Assembly (NCBI GenBank): GCA_010015655.1
Contig: ML976674.1
Location: 894,624-958,623 of the forward strand
Reading direction: 5' to 3'
From: Bimuria novae-zelandiae CBS 107.79
Taxonomy: Eukaryota > Ascomycota > Dothideomycetes > Pleosporales > Didymosphaeriaceae
DNA: 64,000 bases
Under the pieces are notes generated by a model. The model was not told the DNA's origin and ran no database searches. It was given only the letters and a program-made list of their open reading frames with translations. This document shows, in pieces, positions 44,777 through 56,574 of this stretch. Each line of letters starts with the position of its first letter. Within the stretch, counting starts at the first letter, position 1. The position numbers were made by a program, and so were the translations under genes.

Positions 44777-45229
44777 CAGCGGGGTGACAAAAAAAACAAA
44801 TCTTTTTATGTACCTTTTTAAAATAGTTATAACTTAGCCACTAGTACGTTTTAGGTTAAATAAAATATATTATTTAAAAGGAAAAGTTTTTAGTTCTAGA
44901 TTTATGGTTTTAGTCTGTGATTATTTAGGAGGACTAAAAGACAAAGATTTAGTAAACTTTAGAATTTTTTTTAATAAAAGTTTACCTATTTATAACTTTT
45001 CAATTAGGGTATAAAACTCTACTAAAATTGCACTAGTTAAAATGGGCCTAAAGTTAATTAGTAATCTCTATTTTTTAGGTTAGTTTATAATCTTAGTAAT
45101 AAGTCATTAATAAGTTAAAAAAAATCTGCTTACATAAGATATAATTATATAATAACTTTTTAGTATTATAGTATAAATTAATTTCTTGTTATACATTGTC
45201 TCCTTTACCTTTATTTTTTTAAATTTCTT

Positions 45230-46905
45230 ATAAAATGGATTCCTATCTTTCTAAATTTAAACAAGACGTTTAATATCTTTTAAAGGTTAAAATTTTTACT
45301 CTTACTATTTCTACTATCCTTAAAAAGCCTAAACCTAGTATTTATAATACTATTTACGGTATTTAAAAAATTACAAAATGATAATAAAAAGGCTAAAAAA
45401 GAGAGACTAACAAAGACCATTTTAAGAAACTTAAGAGTTATTAATAGGGACTAAGAAAGTAGTCCTATAAAATAAATAAAAGGCTATTACACAAAATTAG
45501 CCTTAATCTGTCTACTAGAGGTCTTTAGAAACTTTTAAAGTAGGAGGGGTATAAGATAATGACCTTTATACAAAAACGCCTTTTATTAATAAAAAAGCCA
45601 AATGTAAGTTGAATTTTCCCAAGACTTAATAAAATAATATTTTCTAATAAGTCACCAATCGAAAGAGGTCACGGAGCTAGGACAGAATACTACAGAATAA
45701 GGAAAAACTCTAAAGTAATATCAAAAATTATAAATACCTACAATAAAAGTTAGCCTTTTAGGATTCTAAATAATAAATATTATATAGAAAGATTCTATAA
45801 CCCTTTTTATGATTTTAGTTATTTAATAATTGTAATACTCACTTAGTTGTAGTCCGCAATACTATTGTTTAAGTTTAAAAATTAATTTAGATAAGGGGGA
45901 GATCTAAATTAGTTATTACTAAAATGCCTAAAGTAATATCTAGTTTTACTAATAAGGAATATATTAACATGAATTTAAATTCCATTATTAAGCCTTTAAT
46001 AAAAAGGAATAAGATAGAATTCTTTTATTTTTTTACTTTTGGTATTTTATTAATATATTATTATGTATTAGGCTGGTAAATGGGTTACTTCACAAGGGCC
46101 ACAGTTGGGTCTGACTAAGCAGAACACTAAAATTTTAAAATTTAAACACTCTATAACATTTTATATATAAGGACTATACTTATTACAACTTATTACAAGG
46201 TATATATATGTATATAAGTTATATAACTATAAAAAAAGTCGATACTTTATATTTATTTTGAGAGAAACTACCTTGTAAGTAGTATTTTAAGTCTTTTTTT
46301 AGGATGCACGACTTAATATACTATATAATTCTCTAATAATTAAAATATATTACCATTAATATATATATATATATATATTATATTAAGATTGCCTAAGTAT
46401 AGCTCCCCTACTTATAAAGTTATAGAGAGTTTAAGTTCTAAAATTTTGGTGTTCCGCTTAGTCAGACCCAACTGTGGCCCTTGCGGCCCAACCCATTTAC
46501 CAGCCCACTATATATTACTTATTTATATAACTTTATATAACAGTTTAAGCTAATGCCTATATTATAGGCTAGAAATTTTAATAAGATAACGCTCCTCCCT
46601 ATAAACTTCCTAATATTTTAAGGTAGTTTATAAGAAATAACGCTAAACTTTATCCTTATTCTCCCTATTCAGCTAATATAGCACTAATTAAAAAAGTCTA
46701 ATTAGTACTAAAAGATAACCTAAATAGAAACCCTATACCCCCTTTAGGTTTTAGTAATAACAAAAAGAGTATAGACCTTTTTATTAAGGCTATACATGAA
46801 ACTTAGTGGAAAATACTATAAAAGGTACTAAATAATTATATACTATTACTACTTTGACATTAAGAGGCCTTAAAAAGGGCTAAAAGGTGGTATACTAAGT
46901 ACTAG
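45230..46905 (+). pseudogene. Tc1/mariner transposase relic
   Basis: From about 45234 (MDSYLSKFKQDV) comes a paired-like helix-turn-helix region (ISTILKKPKPSIYNTI), then near 45640 FSNKSPIERGHGARTEYYRI, the Tc1 motif around the second catalytic Asp (family FSDES...G..YV). After the MITE (about 46590) come DNAPPYKLPN and YPYSPYSANIALIKKV, the family DNAP.H and PPYSPDLNPIE blocks. The end is KRAKRWYTKY (family GWYTKY) near 46900. Many Trp/Gln positions are stops. The damage is mainly C-to-T/G-to-A type, as expected from RIP, so it is inactive. Confidence 0.78.
46072..46496. mobile_element. MITE with about 80-bp terminal inverted repeats, nested in the Tc1 element
   Basis: The left end GGCTGGTAAATGGGTT..AAGGGCCACAGTTGGGTCTG and the reverse complement of the right end match over about 80 bp, with a few transitions. 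The total length is about 425 bp, no coding capacity. It splits the Tc1 transposase reading. A second end of the same family is present at 47946-48068. Confidence 0.83.
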
Positions 46906-47394
46906 TGTAATATAAATACTAGTTAATATTTAAATTAATATGTTTTTCTTTATCTCTTTTTAACTTATTTATAAAACTCTCTATAAATATAAACTTTGTG
47001 AGCAAGCCTATATCCCAATTCGGAATATAAACTATAAAATCGCTAAAGTAGTGTATATATAACAATTTAATAATTTCATACCTTTAAAAGAAGAGTATAA
47101 GGCTTTAAAGTTAATATAAAGATATAGCCTTATTTTACTAAGCTAATACGTTTTTGTAGTGCTTACTAAGTATACAGTAGATCTATAGCTATAATTTCCT
47201 TGCCCTTTTCTATAATTCTATATTTTATTCTTAACTATAACCCTACTATTGGCTATAATATTATAGTTTCAAAAAGGTACTATAAATATTTTTTTGTTAT
47301 CCCACTGTATTTTTAATAGGTACAACACTAGTATTACTAAAAGCCATAAAAGAAGGAAGGGTCCCTATAGTACTTATATTAAGAGTGTTTGAGA

Positions 47395-47786
47395 TATTAA
47401 GCCCTTTAGGATAGCTGGTTCTAAAGGAGGCTAGGGTTAGTTCTTAAGTAATAGTATTATAAGGTAGAAAAGAAATCTTTACAGCTTATATGTATTAATA
47501 GAGCGTTAGTATTAAAAGTAATATATATAATAATTAAATTAATAAGAGCCTAAGTTAAATATAAACATAGATGCCTATCTTTGCGATTATATATACTTGG
47601 CCTGCTTGAAATACTCGAGGCGAGCATAGCGAATAAGTGTAGTAGCCTTATACTCCTGCTTAATCTACTCGAGTCGAGCTTGTCGAGCAGTCACGTGACT
47701 CTTCTATACTGTGCCACCATTGGTTACCATACGACCCGTAGGCGTCCTGGGGCCTGGCTGTATAATACTAATTACAGATCCTAACC
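47395..47786. repeat. Degraded solo LTR related to the right-edge gypsy element
   Basis: It starts with a RIP-altered TATTAAGCCC.. (the intact LTR starts TGTTAAGTCC) and ends ACAGATCCTAAC, as does the LTR at 61729-62205. Shared internal blocks include TTAGTATTAAA, TAAATTAA.AAGAGCCT, a CGAGC-rich direct-repeat segment, the CA/TGTGAC GTGAC box and GCCACCATT. It is shorter than the 477-bp copy, so it carries deletions. Confidence 0.7.
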
Positions 47787-47945
47787 AAAATAGAGGCTTA
47801 ATTAATATTAATTTATAATAAAAGTTAAAGGTATTAGAGCTTATTGCCTGCTTCTATTATTATAGCGCTTAATTAGCTAAAAAAGGGCGCTAAGGTAATA
47901 GCGTACGAAGCTACGCTTATGCGTGAGCGTAGACTTTGTAAAAAG

Positions 47946-48068
47946 GTTGGGTCGCAAGTACCACAGTTGGGTCTAACTAAGCAGAACACCAGAATTCTAA
48001 ACTTTAAACACTTTATAAATTAATTAATATAGGAGCTATTCTTATGCAATTTTAATATAAGTTATATA
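47946..48068. repeat. Second, truncated MITE copy
   Basis: GGTTGGGTCGCAAGTACCAC and the following CAGTTGGGTCTAACTAAGC match the terminal repeat of the MITE at 46072-46496. The match continues to AAGTTATATA, where it stops at a TA and a Fot1-type relic begins. The other half is not in the window. Confidence 0.72.
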
Positions 48069-48617
48069 ACGTACATGCATAGCGAGTGGCCGGACATAGC
48101 GAGTGGCTAAAAATGCCAAGACCCTATTAAAACGTTCTATTAGCTATAGTATAACGCAATATCTTAACAACGTAATAAACTATTTAAATTTAAAAAAAGC
48201 CTAATTAGAGCTTATATTTTAAGCTATTAAAGAAAACGCGCTACTTTTAATTTCACGAGTTATAATAGTTTATAGCGTTATTAAAAAAAACACTATAATA
48301 AAGACCCGCTAGAACTGCCTTTTAATATAATTATATACTTAACTTAATATAATTTACTATAAGAGAGGAGTAGGTAATTATATAATATATACTTAACTTA
48401 AACACGCGAGGATTTCTGCCCTAGCTTACTATTAAAAAAATATAGCTAATTTTTTACTAACTGTATGCTATAATAAGCTAATTAGTTAAAAGTAGGTTTA
48501 TTACTTTATTAAGCGCTAGTTAGAGCTCGAAGTTAAGTGTAATTAAAAGTATAATTATAAAAGAGCCCTCTGTAAGGATTCTAAGATTATATAAGGCTAG
48601 TTCTAGCTTATAAAGAA
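48069..48617 (+). mobile_element. Fot1/pogo-type transposon relic, left part
   Basis: Begins after a TA in the truncated MITE with a subterminal repeat GCATAGCGAGTGGCCGGACA and a second AGCGAGTGGC. From about 48150 the + strand encodes a degraded N-terminal helix-turn-helix of a Fot1-like transposase (KRATFNFTSYNSL, family: R.A...Y.V...TL..R). It is cut at 48617 by the gypsy element and resumes at 55694. Confidence 0.65.
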
Positions 48618-49067
48618 TGTTACGACTACAAGGACCAAAAGAAGGAAGCCAGGTAATTACGCCAAGGAAGTAATTGTTGACAGGACGACAGAAATAATAA
48701 AACACAAAGAGGCGCGGGGCAGCTTATGTCAGCAGTCACGTGATGAAGTCCCGTATAAAAGGAAGTCCCATGGGACTACCAGAGTCCCTGGGACTACGGA
48801 GTCTTGGCGGGACTACAAGGAGGAAACAGACTAGTATATAGTGTAACGATTCTCCTATGTTATTTCTCTCCTTATAGTTAACTTACATATCTTCTGTGCG
48901 AGTACGTTCTCCTATACAGACTAATAGTTATCTTACTTTATTATAAGATTAGATTATCTAGCCGCGCTAAGTGTTGCATTAACTTATACTACTAAATAAT
49001 CTATAAAGCACCACGATACCTTACCACCCTAACCTAGACTAGACTAAGGTGTGAGAGCCTTATAACA
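48618..49067 (+). repeat. 5' LTR of the gypsy element
   Basis: 450 bp, TG...CA ends. It contains ATAAAAGGAAGTCCCATGGG, a TATA-like promoter segment, at about 48755-48774. Matches the 3' LTR with scattered transitions and no length change. Confidence 0.92.
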
Positions 49068-49125
49068 CTTTAACTACCCTACAGTATAATAGCAGGACCT
49101 AGTTCGACCACCGCAGCTCTGGCAC

Positions 49126-50905
49126 CCAAGGAAAAGACCCTAAGAGAGATAGTTATTAAATAAGCGGCTTAGATAGCCTAGCTACAAGAAATTATTAACC
49201 AGATAAGCAAGAAGATAAGCTAATAGGAAAATGCGAAGCATTAACTAAAGGTCCTAAAGCCTAAACCCTATTTTAGAAAGGGCCACCCAGGAATGTTCCT
49301 AACCCAGATAGAACTATTTATCCGCTATAACCCAGGAAAGTTTAACACGGAATAAGATAAAATCCTAGTTACCTATATAAACATGCAAGATAAGGTAGCC
49401 GCGTAGGCTAGACTAATAATTAATAACTTCCTCGAGAATGGCAAAGTAGAGGATTACAACTTAGACGCTACTAAGGACGCCTTTAAGGACTAGGAGTCCT
49501 TTCGCAAGACCGTAAAAGGAATATTTAGCACTATTAATAAAGGATATTAAGCCAAACTACGCCTCCAGCGCCTACGTCAGGAAAAATCGACAGTACTCTA
49601 TACGCTGGAGTTCAAATAGATCGTGGCAGAACTTAATAAATAGGGGGAAGCCCCACTCATGATTACCTACTATAATAGACTAAAAGAATCGGTTAAAGAC
49701 GAATTAGTCCACTAAGGAAAAGCAGATGACCTGGAAGAACTTATTAATAATGCAATTAAAGTAGACAATCGCCTGTACAAACGCAAGCTAGAAAAGTAGC
49801 ATGGTACTAGGCTACTTACTAGAAAAGAGAATCGATCTAGGCCCGCAGGAAGAGACCAGGACGGAGATGTTATTATAACTAATAAAGCCCGATAGTACAA
49901 AAAGAAAAATGGCAAGGGAAAACAGCCGTACAGACTAAAGAAGAGTTACTAGGGCAAGAATAGTATCTTATAGGAAGAATAAAAATAGAGGTTTAAAGAC
50001 AAAGCCTGCCTCTAATATAGTAAATAAGGCCACTTCGCCAAAGACTGCGACGGTTAGGAAACCAAGGTTAATACGACTAATCTCCTACAAGTAGCCATGG
50101 CCACCCTCACGCTGGTAAAAGCCGACGAAATGGATCTCACGCAGGAGATTCTAGAGCTAATAAAAGAGAAAGAGGAACAAAAGACCCTTCCTAAGTACCA
50201 GATCTTTTAAAGACTGGCCAACGATACCTACTAGATGTGTAGCAGTGCGCTATATCAATCGTCTTAGTATAAGGCAAAAGTAATCGTCTAAGGGGCACAC
50301 GCATGGGACGCCTACTAGTTAGTAGAAAAACTACAAGGGCGCCCAAAGCAATACCTACGCCAGATCACGATACAGGAATAACATAAATACGCCAAGTGGT
50401 GGCAATGCACGCGCAAAGGATGCTGACAACACTCTAAGGCTAGAGTTAGGGCCTCCTATTTTCTAGGAGGTTTAAAATACTATAGGCTAAAGCAGAGCCA
50501 GTGCAGCGTGCCTAACAATTACTATAAGCACTTTCTAGCCTATTAGGCTAAGCACTATAAATAGAATGGTTAGTATTAATGTTTTAATATTACTTGCGAG
50601 GTACATAGGCAATAAAAGTTTAAAATAGGCTAGTTCCCTTAGGGCTTAGACCCCCGCGATACTAGCATAATAATAGGGAGCACGTAGCTAGGAAGAGACA
50701 TAGACTACTTATTAATTAGGTAGGAGTAATGCAACCTACAGTGCTTCGCACACCTAAGCCTGCAGGAAGAAGTAGCTTCTTTAGACAGCTGCCCAGGACA
50801 CAACGCATTAGCCCAGAACGAGTGCCTTACTCTAAACTGCCCGCAACATGAGATACCGGGAGTATACAAACCCGATAGGATTAGAGAAACCTATGCACTA
50901 TATTA
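49126..50905 (+). pseudogene. gag polyprotein relic
   Basis: A degraded capsid region (FLTQIELFIRYNPGKF near 49300, LRLQRLRQ.KSTVLYTLEF near 49560) is followed by a basic linker and a CCHC zinc knuckle at about 50007-50054 (C..YSK.GHFAKDC, with stops at two positions). The rest, to about 50905, includes CPGHNALAQNECLTLNC. Structural protein of the particle; numerous in-frame stops, inactive. Confidence 0.75.
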
Positions 50906-51099
50906 ATAGCAATATAAGTAGTACTAAATTAAGGAAGTTTCGAAGCTAGCACGACTTAAAGGTTAGATCTAAGAGGTAGAGGCCTTATAGGGGGTCTAAA
51001 ACGAGTCCGAAGACTTAAAAAACTAAATTATTACTAGGCAACGAGCCACACTAGTAATAGTGCGATTATTATAGCTTATTAAGTAGACACTTGCAGAGT

Positions 51100-54000
51100 C
51101 GAGAAGCGCTTAATTAAAGATATTACGGTGTATAGATATCGTGTTATAGCACTAATTAACCCAGGGGCAGACGCGTGTCTAATCGCCCTATAAGTAGTCG
51201 AGAAATACGATATGCCATATCGTAATAAAAGGATACCGCTGCAAATAGGACTCGCAGACGGGACCTAATTATAAGAATACGGTAACGGTTAGCTGCGCCT
51301 CAAGACAGCGCTAGTATAAGTTAACATAGCAGGCCTAGAGAGCCAACATGTTTTTACCATCGCAGAGATGGGAGACATTAAAGCCATCGTAGGATACGAA
51401 TGGCTAGAGCAACACAATCCACGAATAGACTAGATTAAACAAATAATCCTTCCCTAAAGGCCACTAGCGATGGCTCAGGAGAGCCCTAGTGGAAGGGAAA
51501 CTCTACGAAAACCTCAGGCGAGGAAGGAGAGCCGACCATCTAAGATATAAGAAATATTAGTATGCAAGATAAACAGGATCTTAAAGTAATACCTAGGATA
51601 GGTGCACTATATATAGGTCTAAGAGACTAAGATAGTCCTAGACAACCCTGGTCTGCTAGAAGAATACAAGGAATTCGTAGACCTGTTTAAGGAACACGAC
51701 GAGACTATCCTACCTAAATATAAGGAATAGGATTATAAGATACTATTAATAGAAGGAGCTAAGCTATAGCTAGAGCGCCTAAGGCCCCTTACATATAAAT
51801 AAGAAAAAGAGTTAAAGGAGCTTATCTAGAAAAACCTGTGCTCTAGGAAATAGCGGCCTAGTTAGAGCCCTGCGGCTTTCCCTATACTCTTTATTCGCAA
51901 GAAGGATAGCAGGCTGTAACTCTATGTAGATTATAGATAGCTAAACGCCGTGACGATTAAGAATCGCTACCCGTTACTACTAATAACGGAGCTTATAGAT
52001 AGACTCCGAGGAGCTAAATACTTCACGAAATTCGATGTCTAGGATGGATTCTATAGAATTCGAATTGCGAAAGGGCACGAGTAGAAAACGGCTTTCCGCA
52101 CGCGATATGGCCTTTTCGAGTACATAGTCATGCCTATAGGGCTGACTAACGCACCAGCAACCTTCCAGGAGTTAATAAATTAAGTACTACATAAATACTT
52201 AGACGTATTTTATACGGCGTACCTTGACGATATCCTGATATATTTACATAGGACCCTGGAAGAACACAAGGAGTAGTAGTAGTAGTATTAATTAACGTCC
52301 AGGAACGCAATATTCTAGCCTCCCATAGGGCATGGGGACGCGCCGAGCAGCCACTTTGGGGCCAGCCAGAGTAGTGAAGGCGTTTCTTGCTATAAAGCTA
52401 TTGCCGTCTCTTGCAGCGGCTCGTGAGAGTCCGCCCCCCTCCGTGCGGGGGCCAAATCCTTATCTTCTTGCCTGTAGGCTGAGATGTCTGGGTTTATCTA
52501 TTATACATGTAGACTAAGAGTAGAGTAGGGGCAGCTTTGGCTGCCCCGAAGCTGTGTTGGAGAGTGTCAAGACTTTAGTGTGAGACTAGAGAGAAAAGGC
52601 AAGGGGTTGTTAGATTAATCTTCTGTAAGCTCAAGTAGAAGTTGGAAATCTTTTGGCTTAAGTGCCTTTAGGTATTCCACGCCTTCCCTGGTGGTGCTAG
52701 GGGGGCACGCTGGCCGTTTTGGCCAGTAGCGGAACTTTCGAACTGATCGTGGGCAGTGTACAATGTGGTCGGGCGCCAGGTCTGCCCCGCAGGAAGAACA
52801 CAAGGAGCATGTGCGGAAAGTACTATAGAAGTTACAGGAGTATTAATTACTCCTACACCCCAAGAAATGCGAGTTTCATGTCACTAAGACGGAATATTTG
52901 GGATTTGTGATATCCCGAGAAGGTGTTAAAATAGACCTAAAGAAGATCGCGATAATAGAAGAATAGCTACTACTAGAATTAGTAAAGGATATCTAATCCT
53001 TCTTAGGCTTTACCAACTTCTATCGCAAATTTATTAGGAACTACTTAAAGGTCACCGCTCTACTAACAGAACTTACGAAGACAGGGAAATAGCGTCCTCT
53101 ACAGGAAACAGAGAAGGAAGCTTTTAAACAACTAAAAGCGCCTATTCCTGACGGCACCCCTACTATAGATGTATGACCCGGAGCAATAACACCGTATCTA
53201 CACGGACGCATCGGACTATGCGTTAGGGGCCGTACTACTACAAAAATACGATGACCAAAAGTGGAGACCCGTCTTCTATCATGTAAGAAAGCTCTTAGGA
53301 GCGGAGCTTAACTACAAAATCCACGATAAGGAATTACTCGCTATCGTTAACTACTTTAAATAATAAAAAGCATAGCTTAAGGGAGCTAAGCATTAGATAA
53401 AGGTATTCTTTAATTACCTTAATCTAACCCGCTTCACAACGACTAAGAAGCTTAATTAGCGACAGGCTAAATAGTCTAAATAGATAGTAGAATTTAACTT
53501 CCGCATTACGCATTTGCTAGGAAACGCAAACGCTGCGACAGATGCACTTAGCAGACGGTCGGACCTCGTGGAAAAAGACGATGGTAGTAACTATGTCGCA
53601 ATCCTAACCTACGCGAAGGATGGAACCCTTCGCTATAATAAGACATAGCTCGCGCCAGCACTGGAAGTACGGCGCGCGGATCTCGCCTATTACAGGCTAG
53701 TCGTGGACGGGATACAGGAGTATAATAAGCTTACAAACGAGGATTGCCAAGCGTATAATCTCTACTAAGCTATAAAATTAACGGCACAGGACTATTAAAA
53801 CTATATTTAGATTAGTAAGTAGATAGCTCCGCTACTAATTAAAAAACTATATAAGGACAGGGATTAGGGATACCTAGGGATTGCCAAAATAACGCGTTAA
53901 ATCGCGAACGAATATACTATCCCTAGGCTACGCTAGGCGGTATAGAAGGTTATAAGTAATTATTTAGCCTGTTATAAAAATAAGCCTAAGAGATATAAGC

Positions 54001-54960
54001 CCTATAGCCTCTTACAGCTACTATAGCCACCCCTAAGACTATAGTTAAGCGCGACCATGGACTTTATCGTAAAGCTACTAGCATCACTAGCACCAGGGAA
54101 TAAGAATCCCTATAACTTAATTTTAGTTATAATCTATTAACTTACTAAGGAGTCGAGGTTTGTGCTAATTAGGGAAGCTATATTAGCAGAAGAACTAGCC
54201 TACGTAGTAGAACGAGAACTAATATTACAAGTTAGACAACCTAACGAGTTTATTACAGACAGGGCCAAGATATTCACATTATTATACTAGACCACGTTTA
54301 TAGCTAAATTAGGGATTAAGCACAAGCTTATAATAAGCTTCTACTTTAAAACGGATAGCTAAGTAGAGCGTACGAATTAAACACTAGAGTAGTATCTCTA
54401 GATATATATAAATAAACTTTAAGATAATTAGGTTGAGCTATTGCCTACAGCCTAGCTGGCATACAATAGCGCAAGATCGGCGACTACGGGGTACTCGCCA
54501 TATTATGCCAACCATGGATGTGAGCCGACGACTCACCGGGATCCATTAGATATCTAGAGCATAGCAAAGAACGCAGTCAATAAAGCCAAACTTATATAGG
54601 ACCTGTATAGGACACTACACGAGAACATCGCGCGGCGTAATAAATAAATAGCGCGATAGGTAAATAAAAAAAGGATTATAGGACTAACCTTTAAGGAGGG
54701 GGATAGAGTCCTCCTCTCGCGAAAAAATCTTAAGATAATAAGGCTAAGCAAAAAACTAGATAACCTTTAAAAAGGACTATTCAAAATTTAAGAGGTTAGA
54801 GGACTAGTTAATTTCAAACTACAGTTACCTACAGATACACGAATCCACCCAGTCTTCCATAAGTCATTGTTAGAACCAGCACCACCAAATGCCGAACTAG
54901 AAACTATAGACTACATTTGGCATGGGCTGCGAGACAGCCCGCACACTGCCTAGAGGCAGC
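51100..54960 (+). pseudogene. pol polyprotein relic (PR-RT-RNaseH-IN), split by a LINE piece
   Basis: Protease: ALINPGADACLIAL near 51147 (active-site D[ST]GA altered to NPGA). [34 protein letters not shown] near 52035 and the YLDD box at 52220-52231, where the sequence is interrupted (52274-52791) and then resumes with [20 protein letters not shown]. RNase [20 protein letters not shown] near 53195, with a frame change just before it. Integrase: MDFIVKLLASLAPG near 54058, FITDRAKIFT and YNSARSATTGYSPYYANHG near 54465. A C-terminal HPVFHKSLLEP block (about 54850) comes before the chromodomain remnant. Inactive owing to RIP-type stops. Confidence 0.88.
52274..52791 (-). mobile_element. 5'-truncated LINE (Tad-like) fragment with 16-bp target duplication
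   Basis: The insertion is bounded by direct repeats GGAAGAACACAAGGAG at 52258-52273 and 52792-52807. The insert has balanced base composition, unlike its AT-rich host. On the minus strand its first ~58 codons encode the C-terminal end of a LINE ORF2, with a CxxC...H...C knuckle (CGADLAPDHIVHCPRS) and a TAA/TAG-terminated tail. Its 3' end (plus-strand left side) is a TAC/TAG trinucleotide tail (TAGTAGTAGTAG), as in several fungal Tad elements. Confidence 0.85.
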
Positions 54961-55238
54961 GTTAATAAAACACTATAACTTCTTCTTCTAACAACGCTTA
55001 TAACTAGACGCTATCTCTAGGCCCTAAGCTTCTACCTTTTACGCACAGGCACGACGGGTCGCAAGGGACGAACGGGGGGTTCTTAGCATAGTTAGTAAGG
55101 TAAGGGGAATTAAGGAGAGGCTGCGGCCTGCCTTAGGACGCGGGGGGGACGCACTTTTATAATAATTAGCACCTACGCGCCGACGGCACAGCATAGTAAA
55201 GCAAGGTGTTAGGATAATAACCTTAAAAGGGAGGATAG

Positions 55239-55688
55239 TGTTACGACTACAAGGACTAAAAGAAGGAAGCCAGGTAATTACACTAAGGAAGTAATTATTA
55301 ATAGGATAGTAGAAATAATAAAATATAAAGAGGCGCGGGGTAGCTTATGTTAGTAGTTACGTAATAAAGTCCCGCATAAAAGGAAGTCCCATGGGACTAC
55401 CAGAGTCCCTGGGACTACGGAGTCTTGGCGGGACTACAAGGAGGAAACAGACTAGTATATAGTGTGACAATTCTCTTATGTTGTTTCTCTCCTCGTAGTT
55501 AACTTATATATCTTCTATGCGAGTACGTTCTCCTATACAGACTAATAGTTATCTTACTTTATTATAAGATTAGATTATCTAGCCGCGCTAAGTGTCGCAT
55601 TAACTTGTACTACTAAATAATCCGTGAAGCACCACGATACCTTACCGCCCTAATCCAGACCGGACTAAGGTGTGAGAGCCTCATAACA
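55239..55688 (+). repeat. 3' LTR of the gypsy element
   Basis: 450 bp, same length and ends as the 5' LTR, with scattered C/T and G/A differences consistent with independent RIP. Followed by the target duplication AAGAA. Confidence 0.92.
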
Positions 55689-55693
55689 AAGAA

Positions 55694-56366
55694 TACTAAA
55701 GTCAAGTATAGTATCTTAGATAAAGATACTTATAACTTTAATAAAACTAACTTTATAATAGGCATAACATTAGTAGAAGTAGTAATTATAGGCTTTAAGC
55801 GTTAAGGTAAGCTAAAGAGCGTATAGTAAGGTAACTAAAAGTAGATAACAGTTATCTATAGTATTAACGCGACTAAGTAGGCGATTCTACCCTTCCTTAT
55901 TTTTTTAGGGTAAGCACTACCTCTCTATCTAGTACTAAGAGAAGGATCTACCTTACGACTAGGTTTTTAAAGTTTCTAAAAATAGCTAAATAATAAATAA
56001 ACTTAATTTATAGTAGCTAAAGCATTTTATCGCGTATATAAAAGGGCGTACTATTAGTAGCTATTAGCTACTTATTATTAATAGCTATAAAAGCTATAAC
56101 TTGCTTAAACTTTAGTAATACTATAAGGATAATAAAATTATTATTTTTTATATATCTTTATGTTTATCACACCTTTTATAACTACTAGATATAGGGTGTT
56201 TCTCGCTATTAAAGAAAGCGTATAGGCGCTAAGCTAAAGATCTAATACGTAATTATATTATATATAATACTAAAAGTAAGTTTTTACCTTACTCTATTAC
56301 TACTTTTAAGGCGCTAAGCTAATAATACATTTTTTAATATTAATAACTAAGCGTAACGCTACGCTT
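55694..56366 (+). pseudogene. Fot1/pogo-type transposase relic, right part
   Basis: Continuation of the element split by the gypsy insertion. The + strand shows ILDKDTYNFNKTNFIIGI (family YN.DE.GF..G), then G.LKSV..GN.K.ITVIYSINA (family: .QPGNREWVTVI..INA) near 55810-55860. The last catalytic block is CLSHLL.LLDIGCFSLLKKAYRR (family SH.LQPLDVGCF..LK.AY) near 56160. Stops replace Gln/Trp. The 3' end is cut by the second gypsy element at 56367. Confidence 0.78.
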
Positions 56367-56574
56367 TGTGATGGCCCAGTACACTGGCAGGTTACATAAT
56401 CCCGCGTCTAAACGCGACTGCCTTACGCCCCAGAGCGATCGCCTCCCACACCTAGGACGACCACCTGCGCAGATGGGGTCCAAAGGATTATTCCGTGCCA
56501 AACGGCAGCGCACAAAAGCACTACTAGACTATGTACCTATAGTCTCCTTATCTTAGTGTAGCTAAAATAGAGCT
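56367..56574 (+). repeat. Left LTR of the second gypsy element (minimum extent)
   Basis: Matches 58839-59007 plus 61122-61171. The match to the right copy ends near TTACCTTATCTAC; the true LTR end may lie further right, since the right copy may itself be truncated. Confidence 0.65.

Larger units (their letters stand above)
44777..47307 (+). mobile_element. Tc1/mariner-type DNA transposon, degraded, containing a MITE
   Basis: The left end CAGCGGGGTGACAAAA (44777) and right end ...TTGTTATCCCACTG (to 47307) are inverted copies differing by transitions. Both are flanked by TA (44775-44776 and 47308-47309), the Tc1/mariner target duplication. The whole element is very AT-rich and carries one degraded transposase on the + strand, split by an inserted MITE. 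The element interrupts the amidase pseudogene. Confidence 0.78.
48618..55688 (+). mobile_element. Complete Ty3/gypsy LTR retrotransposon, RIP-inactivated
   Basis: 7071 bp with 450-bp LTRs at both ends (TGTTACGAC...ATAACA) and a perfect 5-bp target duplication AAGAA (48613-48617 and 55689-55693). Interior order: gag with a CCHC knuckle, protease, reverse transcriptase, RNase H, integrase, chromodomain-like end, then a purine-rich tract (AAAAGGGAGGATAG) just before the 3' LTR. All reading frames are broken, mostly by TAG/TAA at Trp/Gln positions. The element sits inside a Fot1-type relic and carries a LINE fragment in its RT domain. Confidence 0.93.

Noticed and set aside
56368..56556. Open frames at 56368-56556 and 58840-59115 that encode similar peptides
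   Set aside because: They are the two LTR copies of the same retroelement, not genes.
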